64,000 nucleotides of DNA from Aphelocoma coerulescens (Eukaryota > Chordata > Aves > Passeriformes > Corvidae): assembly GCF_041296385.1 (NCBI RefSeq), contig NC_091019.1:7649264-7713263 (forward strand). Reading direction: 5' to 3'. Below, in pieces: positions 57,775 through 64,000 of this stretch. Under the pieces are notes generated by a model. The model did no database searches. It saw only the letters and a list, made by a program, of their open reading frames with translations, and was not told the origin of the DNA. Within the stretch, counting starts at the first letter, position 1, and every line of letters begins with the position of its first letter. Position numbers and translations under genes: made by a program.

Positions 57775-59330
57775 GACTACCACAGGAATCTCACTGAGGA
57801 TAAACGCCACTCCAGTTTCTCATGGGCGAGCCCCTAGGCTGAACAGAAGAGACAATGTTATGTCTGATCCTGTTTAAGGGACATCCAGGTCATATTTACA
57901 GGGAGGGAGCAAGGAGTACCATGAGCAGTACTAGAGGGGCCCTGCCTCTAGGCAGGTGGAAGAAAGGGAAGATAGGATCTATTGGGCTGTGTGGATCTGA
58001 TGGCCTGGCACATCAGGCCCACAAGAATACAAGGCTGTAGTTGATACTGGCAAACAATGTACCCTGATGCCATTGAGATATATAAGGTCAAAATCTATCT
58101 CCATTTCTGGAGTGACAGGACAATCCCAACAGTTGACTGTACTGCAACCTGAGGTGAGCTGGACCAGGACGGAATGGCAAAAACAGCTCGTTATGGATGG
58201 CCAAGAAGTCTCATGAATCCTTGGCAGAGATTACCTCAGAAGAAGGTCTTTCAAAGACCCAAAAGGGCATTGTTTGGCTTTTGGGATAGCTGCTGTGGAC
58301 ACAGAGGAAATTAGACATGTGAATACCTTGCCTGTTCTCTCAGAGGACCCTTCTGGTCTGGCACTGCTGAGGGTTGAAGAACAACAGGTACAGTGGCCAC
58401 CACAACAGTGCATCATCAGCAACCAAGACTGTGTTTCCTGTCCATAAGAATCACAGAGAGCCAGTTCACCTAGTCAATGAGCCAGCAAGACTCATTCACC
58501 CTTTAATAGTCCTATATGGTCAGTGCCTAAGTCCAGTGTAGGGTGGAGATTGACAGTGAACTATCAAGGCCTGAACAAAGTCATTGTGCTGCTCTGCTGG
58601 ACTTGCTGGAACTTCCGTACAAGCTGGAGTCCAAGGCTGCAAAGTGGTGCCACTACTGATATTGCTATTATGTTTTTCTTAATTCCTTTAGAGGCAGAGT
58701 ACAGTCCACAGTTTGCTTTCACCCGGAAAGGAGTGCAGTACACCTGGAACCCACTACCTCAGGGGTAGAAACACAGTTCTACTATTTGTCACGGACTGCT
58801 CCAGACTGCACTAGAAAAGGGTGAGGCTCCAGAGCACCTGCAATACATTGAGGACATCATCATAGAGGGGAACAGAAGATGTTTTTGAGAAAGGGGAGAA
58901 GATAATCCAGATCCTCCTGAAAGTCAGTTTTGCAATAAAACAGAATAAGTTTAAGGGACATGCCCAGGAAATTCGTGTTTTAGGAGTAAAGTGGCAAGAT
59001 AGACATTGTCAGATTCCAATGGATGTGCTTAACAAAATAACAGCTATATTTACACCAATCAGTAAGAAGAAAACACAGGCTTTCCTAGGCATGTGGGTTT
59101 TGGAGAATGCATATTCCAGAGTACAGCCAGAACGTAAACCTTCTCATGTCACAGAAGAAAAATGATTTGTCATGCAAAGAGTCGGCACCAGTTCACAAAC
59201 TCTTGTCTCAGGAACCTGACACCCAGAGCTCAATCCACAGCTTGTCCTGCAGCTGTGCACCAGCCTACCTGCATGAAATGTATTCCTCAACAGAATACAG
59301 GATATTAGGTCTGAAGTGAAAGCAGTTAAG
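57775..59330 (+). pseudogene. pol: ERVL copy C gag end, protease and RT remnant
   Basis: It follows the same order as copy A from position 1: a CATTTCTGGAGTGACAGGA-type protease segment, a protease active site reading V-D-T-G-K (about 58,038-58,052; Ala replaced by Lys), then RT with L-P-Q-G near 58,760 and a damaged catalytic box reading Y-I-E-D-I (about 58,846-58,860). There are several stops and frame changes. It ends near 59,330 in mid-RT, so the 3' half is lost. Confidence 0.75.
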
Positions 59331-59542
59331 TGTGAATTCAAGGCTGTGATTATAAGACTGAAGGGACAGTCTGTATAGCTGAACAACTCTCCCAAAAATT
59401 TCAAATGCTTTGTTCTCCAAGCATTTTTGTTGCTTCCTTCTGTACTGATGCACAGGCTACGCATGGATATTACTCATAACTTTGTGACTGAGAATACACC
59501 ATATTTTCATTTGTTAATTATATAAGAATTGTGAAAAAACAG

Positions 59543-59625
59543 ATCATAGAATCCTGGAATGGTTTGGGTTGGAAGGGGCCTTAAAGACCATCTAGTTCAA
59601 ACCCCTCCCGACATTTGCAGGTGTC
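59543..59625 (-). mobile_element. CR1 LINE 3' end, minus strand
   Basis: The plus strand reads ATCATAGAATCCTGGAATGG, TTTGGGTTGGAAGGGGCC, TTAAAGACCATCTAGTTC, the well-known reversed 3' end of avian CR1. Confidence 0.85.
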
Positions 59626-59627
59626 AC

Positions 59628-59943
59628 TGTTGGGGCAGTCACGACACACATAGACAGTGCCTCTTTCAAGGGCCAAAAAGCCATTTATTACACAAAGCAG
59701 CCCCTTTTATACACCTTCTGTATGTTATAATTTGTGTCACAGATTCATTGGCTGCTAAACTACTACAATAGGCTCATTGGCTATTATTAACCACAACATA
59801 CTACCATTGGCTACCTATGGCATAAGCATTCAAGCATTCAGAAAAATAACAGGTGCGGATATGTTGCTGTTTTCTCCTTCTACTGTTTAACTTTCTTTCT
59901 TCTGTTGGTACGACATTCTCATGGGTAAAAACTAATTGTTTTT
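59628..59943 (-). mobile_element. LTR fragment, interrupted by the ERVK-like provirus
   Basis: It begins TGTTGGGGCAGTCACGAC and is nearly identical to the first ~316 bp of the LTR at 42,908-43,335, breaking off abruptly at AACTAATTGTTTTT where the provirus LTR begins. The missing end should lie beyond the right edge of the window. Confidence 0.8.
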
Positions 59944-60386
59944 TGTAAGAAGCCAGAGGTCGGAAGCCGCGGCGGTACGGGGAGCTCGGATCCCCGGCGG
60001 GGGGAGAAGAACAGACAGCAGCCAATATGGTTGAAAACTAAACTCCGATTTATTAGCAGTCTCGAGGCACTTAAATAGTATACCAGCTTGTTAGCTTCTA
60101 AGGGGCTTACTTATCAGGATATTTTTCTATTTCTACACAATCAGGCTACATTGGCAGTCTTCCACAATCTTGTTATGTTCAAAGGAATCTTGTCCTTGCC
60201 TCCCTTATACTCCTAGATATCACACCTGCAAGTACGTTACTCCCTGAAATTTCTCAGGCTGGAACTGTTTTGCTTTTCACAGAGACTTTCCCACAGAAAG
60301 TGTCTCACGCACTCAGGCCCAAAAATCCTTCAGCTTAATAGCTTGCACAGCTCCTTTATTGATCCCAATAAATCCATTCTCCAACA
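59944..60386 (-). mobile_element. 3' LTR of the ERVK-like provirus (443 bp)
   Basis: On the minus strand it starts TGTTGGAGAATGG and ends CTTCTTACA. A polypurine tract (minus-strand GAAAACGGGGAATT, 60,387-60,400) precedes it. It resembles the solo LTR at 49,337. Confidence 0.8.
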
Positions 60387-61228
60387 AATTCCCCGTTTTC
60401 TTTTGTGCAAGCAAAGCTGGAGGGATCACAAATGTAGACTTCATATATTGTCTATTGCAAGTATCAGGAGGCAAGGTGAATATACTGCCAGTTCTACAGT
60501 AATCAAATACTATACAAATAAAACTAGTTATAATTTTAAACTTAACAACTTTAACTATCCCTCTAAGTTGAGACCGTCTTTTTCTATAATCATATAGTTA
60601 ATTGATGTAACTTACTTATCTATTAGTGAAATAGGAAAAGGTAGTTAGGAAGAATTTAGCAGCATAAGTTTTTAAGCCTTTCACAGCCGTGGCTGTGGGC
60701 TAGTAGCAGCAAATTAAAGGTTACTTAACTTGATATTACTACACGACTAACATTAATAATACATACTTAACTTATTAAGCATTTGCAAGGTTATATTAAC
60801 TTAGCTCTAATATTACTTACACTCTACACAACTTAACTTAGCAGAACTTAAAATTAACTTTACTTAAACTTAACTTTGCTTAAACTTAACAACACTTAAA
60901 CTTAACACGAATTAACCTTAACACTACCTTAACATTATATAACTTAACTTTATCACTTAAATTCTGCAGAACTCAAGCTTGACAGAAATTAAACTTAAAA
61001 GAATTTGACCTTAACAGAAATTAACAGAAATCAGAACTACTCTTATTTCGAGATATTCAAAAAGAAACAACTTTTTACTTCACCGCTGAGTTGGCGTTAA
61101 ACCCAAGCTAACTTATGGCAACAATTACAGGGTATCTGAACTTGGCCTTTACGGACCACTGAGCCATAGTTGGGGCAGGCCTTGACATAGGGTAAAACCC
61201 TTACAAAGGCCCTTTCAGGCTGTCCTCC
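60387..61228 (-). other. 3' internal region without env; ACTTAA-rich low-complexity DNA at 60,720-61,020
   Basis: No env frame is present where one would be expected. 60,720-61,020 is dominated by degenerate ACTTAA/TTAACTT words. This suggests an env-less lineage or replacement of env by expanded low-complexity DNA. Confidence 0.55.
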
Positions 61229-63786
61229 TTAGGTGGATGCAGCTCTGGATCCGGGGTTGGCTCTGTTCACTGCAGGCTCTGCCGTAGCACGAGTCCAGCG
61301 GCTGGGCACCCACAGAGGTCCTGCTGGGGTAAGCACACACATGTACCCCTTGCCCGAATATCGAACCTCAGCGGGCCCCTGCCAAATCCCTGTAGCTGGA
61401 TGCCTATACATCACATAAAAAGGCCTGATTACTTTCCTTTTTTGTTTCCACAATACCACTGTGGAGATAGGCAGGTGCGGCATCATTATCCCCAAACAAG
61501 CACAAATAATTCAACACATACAATGCTTTTGCTAATTTTTCCTGCGCATCTGAAATGTCTCTGAACTTGGCTAAATATAACTTTAGAGTCTGATTAGCAC
61601 GCTCCACAATAGCTTGTCCTGTAGGTAAATGAGGGATTCCAGTGACATGTCGCACACTCCACTGCTGGCAAAACTTTCGAAGCCGCTCGCTAACGTAGGC
61701 AGGACCGTTGTCTGTCTTGATCTGTTCCGGCACCCCCATCACAGCAAAACAGCTGGTCAGATGTCGTATCACATGAAGGGCTTTTTCACCTGTCTGTGCT
61801 GATGCCCATATGAACTTGCTGCAAGTGTCTATAGTGACATGCACATATTTCAGTCTGCCAAACTCAGGAACATGGGTCACATCCATTTGCCACAGTTCAT
61901 TTGGGCCCAAACCCCGGGGGTTGACCCCAATACCGAGACCCGGGCCATGATGACTGCATGTAGGACATGCCCGCACTATTCCTTTAGCTTCTTCCATGGT
62001 AATGTCAAATTGTCTGTGAAGGCCTCTGGCATTCTGGTGGAATGTGCTATGGGCTTCCCGTGCTTTTGCAAATTCACTTAATGGCACTGTTACAGAAACT
62101 AGCTGATCTGCATAGGCATTTCCTTTGCCCAGGCCCTCTGTCCACAGATGACTCCTGACATGTATTACAGCATAGGCACAAGATCTCTGCCCAATAGCTG
62201 AATGAAGCTGGCGCAATAGTTCAAACAGACGCTTGTTGTTTATGTCTTTGATCCTAGCATCCTCTATCCGTTCCACAATGCCAGCAACATACAGCGAGTC
62301 CGTCACCACATTAAGCTTAACAGACAACCATCGTTTAAAGGCCCAGACCACTGCAGCTAATTCAAGGGTCTGCAAGGAGTCCCCAGGTTCAGCCTCTAGT
62401 ATCTGATGACACCATTGTCCTTGAACCTGCCACGTCGCAGCTGCTCGCCGGGACTTCTTTCCAGCATCAGTGAACACAGTTACTGCTTCCTGCAGCGGAA
62501 GCTTGCTCCTTTTGGGAATCTGAATCCATGTATGCTGTGTCATCCATTTCAGTATCGGAGCCTTGAGAGATTGTACTTCAATCTGCTGGGCATTGCTTAG
62601 CAGGCTAATCTGCAAAGTTTGAGAGTTCAGTAGATACCACTCGAGCTCAGCTCTTTTCATTGGCAAGTAGATCGTTCCTGGCTCTTGCCCAGTGACTTGT
62701 ATTATACGGATGCGGCCTTTCTGTATCAATTCTGCCACATTATCAATTTTCTGTTGCAATGTTGTTTTAGGCTGTAGGCTGGTAAACATCCATTCCAAGA
62801 CTTTAATCTGCTCCCCTTGTTTGTTTTTGCACTGAGTCAGTGCACCAATAAGTTGTGTCTCTCCATGGAGGACGGTGAAGTCGACTGGAATATCAGCATC
62901 CATGCGATCAACTGCCCTGTCTGCAATAACAGTACTAATACGCTGAATAGTCTCTACCTGTTCTGGTGTGGGCTGAACAGGCAGGGAAGGATCAGTCCCT
63001 TTTAGGAGGGGCCGCAGCACCTCCAGATCCTCGTTACTGATGCCGACAACAGGTCTAAGCCACTGCAGGTCACCCAAAAGTTTTTGTGCATCTTTCAAAG
63101 TTGTGAGATTAGTTTGAATTGTCACCTTCTGTGGCTTGATTTGTGACTCAGTAATACTCCACCCCAGATATTTCCAAACAGGTGTACGCTGAACCTTTTC
63201 GGGCGCAACGGTTAGGCCATACCGGTTCAGCTGTCGGGTGAGCATGAGCTCCTGTTGGGGGGTAATAGGGTCTGGTTGAGCGATCAGTATATCGTCCATA
63301 TAGTGATAAATGATGGCCTTTGGCCATTGCTCTCGAACCGGCTTCAATGCGGCATCAACATACATCTGGCACAAGGTGGGACTGTTTTTCATCCCCTGTG
63401 GAAGTACTGTCCATTCATAGCGAGAGGCAGGTCCCTCCCTGTTTATTGCAGGGAGAGTAAAAGCAAAACGATGCATGTCATCGGGATGCAATGGGATGGT
63501 AAAGAAACAGTCCTTTAAGTCCACTATTAACAAATGCCAATTCTCAGGCACAACTGCAGGATTGGGAAGGCCAGGCTGCAGGGCCCCCATAGCTTGCATC
63601 TGAGCATTAATAGCACGCAAGTCATGCAACAGCCGATACTTCCCAGATTTTTTCATGACCACAACTGTTCCTGTACTAGTGCATGAGCTTGCTTCAGACT
63701 TTCCTCTTTGAGCGGCCACTGCTCGATCCACACGGAAGCATTTGTAATCCAGTGCAAGGCTATCGGGAAAGTCAGTGCAGCGGCCG
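61229..63786 (-). pseudogene. pol: ERVK-like pol: RT, RNase H and integrase, with damage at both ends
   Basis: A long frame (61,404-63,731) holds RT with L-P-Q-G-M near 63,400 and Y-M-D-D at 63,291-63,302. RNase H has F-T-D-A-G near 62,470. Integrase has H...H...C-P-T-C (about 61,960-62,050), W-Q-M-D near 61,885, T-D-N-G-P near 61,710 and V-E-R-A-N near 61,600; I see all catalytic residues. The first part of RT (63,700-63,786) is in a different frame, and a stretch appears lost near 63,655-63,690. The ATG at 63,731 is therefore not the true start. The integrase C-terminus continues in a third frame to 61,229, with a G-K-G-Y-M-C-V and W-V-P-S-R-W motif. The shift near 61,420-61,450 lies close to a run of six A. 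Confidence 0.85.
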
Positions 63787-64000
63787 CTACTGAAAAGGCC
63801 TCTCAGTAGTCAGCACAAATCCCAGCTGGTCAAGCACGTCTCTCCCTATTAAAGCATTGACCTTCTCGGGCAGAGGCATCACTGTAACAATAACAGATGC
63901 AGTGCGTCCATCTAGTATGACTTGAAGTCGCTCCCGGCTGCGCTGTACCGAAGCAGTGCCTCCGACACCTGCGACCCCCCCTATAGCTTGTTGAAGGGGC
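63787..64000 (-). pseudogene. pro: ERVK-like protease, C-terminal part, cut by the window edge
   Basis: Open on the minus strand from 64,000 to a TAG at 63,787-63,789. It contains the A-L-I-G-R-D-V-L-D-Q-L-G motif typical of the C-terminal half of retroviral proteases. The active-site region lies outside the window. Pol follows directly in another frame, as expected for class II elements where pro and pol are joined by frameshifting. I cannot tell whether protease itself is intact. Confidence 0.7.

Larger units (their letters stand above)
52270..59330 (+). mobile_element. ERVL-type provirus copy C, split by four LTR insertions, truncated at both ends
   Basis: Pieces of one ERVL element lie in order: leader and gag start (52,270-52,852), gag (54,018-55,253, 55,905-55,978 and 56,617-56,837), then gag end, protease and RT (57,775-59,330). 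Between them are LTRs at 52,853-54,017, 55,254-55,904, 55,979-56,616 and 56,838-57,774. RNase H, integrase and both LTRs of the element itself are missing. Each rejoined junction matches copy A or B. Confidence 0.8.
59944..64000 (-). mobile_element. Class II (ERVK-like) provirus, minus strand, runs off the right edge
   Basis: Read on the minus strand: protease end, RT, RNase H, integrase, about 840 bp of non-coding DNA without env, polypurine tract and 3' LTR. The RT, with Y-M-D-D and L-P-Q-G-M, is of the beta/alpharetrovirus type. Gag, most of protease and the 5' LTR lie right of 64,000. A solo LTR of the same family is at 49,337-49,777. Confidence 0.85.

Noticed and set aside
61404..63731. 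ATG at 63,731 as the true start of ERVK-like pol
   Set aside because: RT similarity begins further upstream in another frame; this ATG is just the first after a frame change.

Overview
The window reads as repeat-dense bird DNA, most likely from a songbird (passerine). The evidence is CR1 LINE remnants, one SINE whose head looks like tRNA-Ile and whose tail looks like CR1, and many avian-type endogenous retroviruses (ERVs) and solo LTRs. I found no host protein-coding gene, rRNA, functional tRNA or CRISPR array. Almost every long reading frame is retroviral or is a chance frame inside a GC-rich LTR. The ERV density would suit a W chromosome or other low-recombination region, but the sequence alone cannot show this.

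Layout. 1-3,948: 3' half of a decayed ERVL-type (class III) provirus with its 3' LTR. 3,949-21,552: AT-rich non-coding DNA with a CR1 fragment, a pair of related LTRs around a purine-rich minisatellite, and several solo LTRs. 21,871-31,177: a complete gammaretrovirus-like provirus (LTR, gag, pol, env, LTR). Its two 524-bp LTRs are identical and it has a 4-bp target duplication. It sits inside an older solo LTR (21,558-31,515). 32,604-34,960: a solo LTR, the SINE and LTR debris. 35,895-41,509: a second ERVL copy with both LTRs, missing protease to RNase H, and hit by later insertions. 42,908-50,830: LTRs, a CR1 piece and non-coding DNA. 52,270-59,330: a third ERVL copy split by four LTR insertions. 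59,628-64,000: a class II (ERVK-like) provirus on the minus strand, inserted into another LTR and running off the right edge.

The outstanding element is the young provirus at 21,871-31,177. Gag is open. It ends in UGA followed by CUAG, in frame with pol, which points to stop-codon readthrough. Pol and env each have one frame change. Env is unusual: between its signal peptide and its retroviral surface region it has three consecutive immunoglobulin-like domains, each with the Cys...Trp...Gly-x-Tyr-x-Cys pattern. Its transmembrane subunit has a CX9CC motif and no obvious hydrophobic fusion peptide after the furin site.

The insertions give a relative timeline. The ERVL copies are oldest, carrying stops and large deletions. 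LTR families with 5-bp or 6-bp target duplications landed in them later. The gammaretrovirus-like provirus and the ERVK-like provirus are the younger layer. An almost intact relative of the LTR that received the gammaretrovirus lies at 55,254-55,904. It serves as an in-window model of the empty site and confirms the provirus boundaries.
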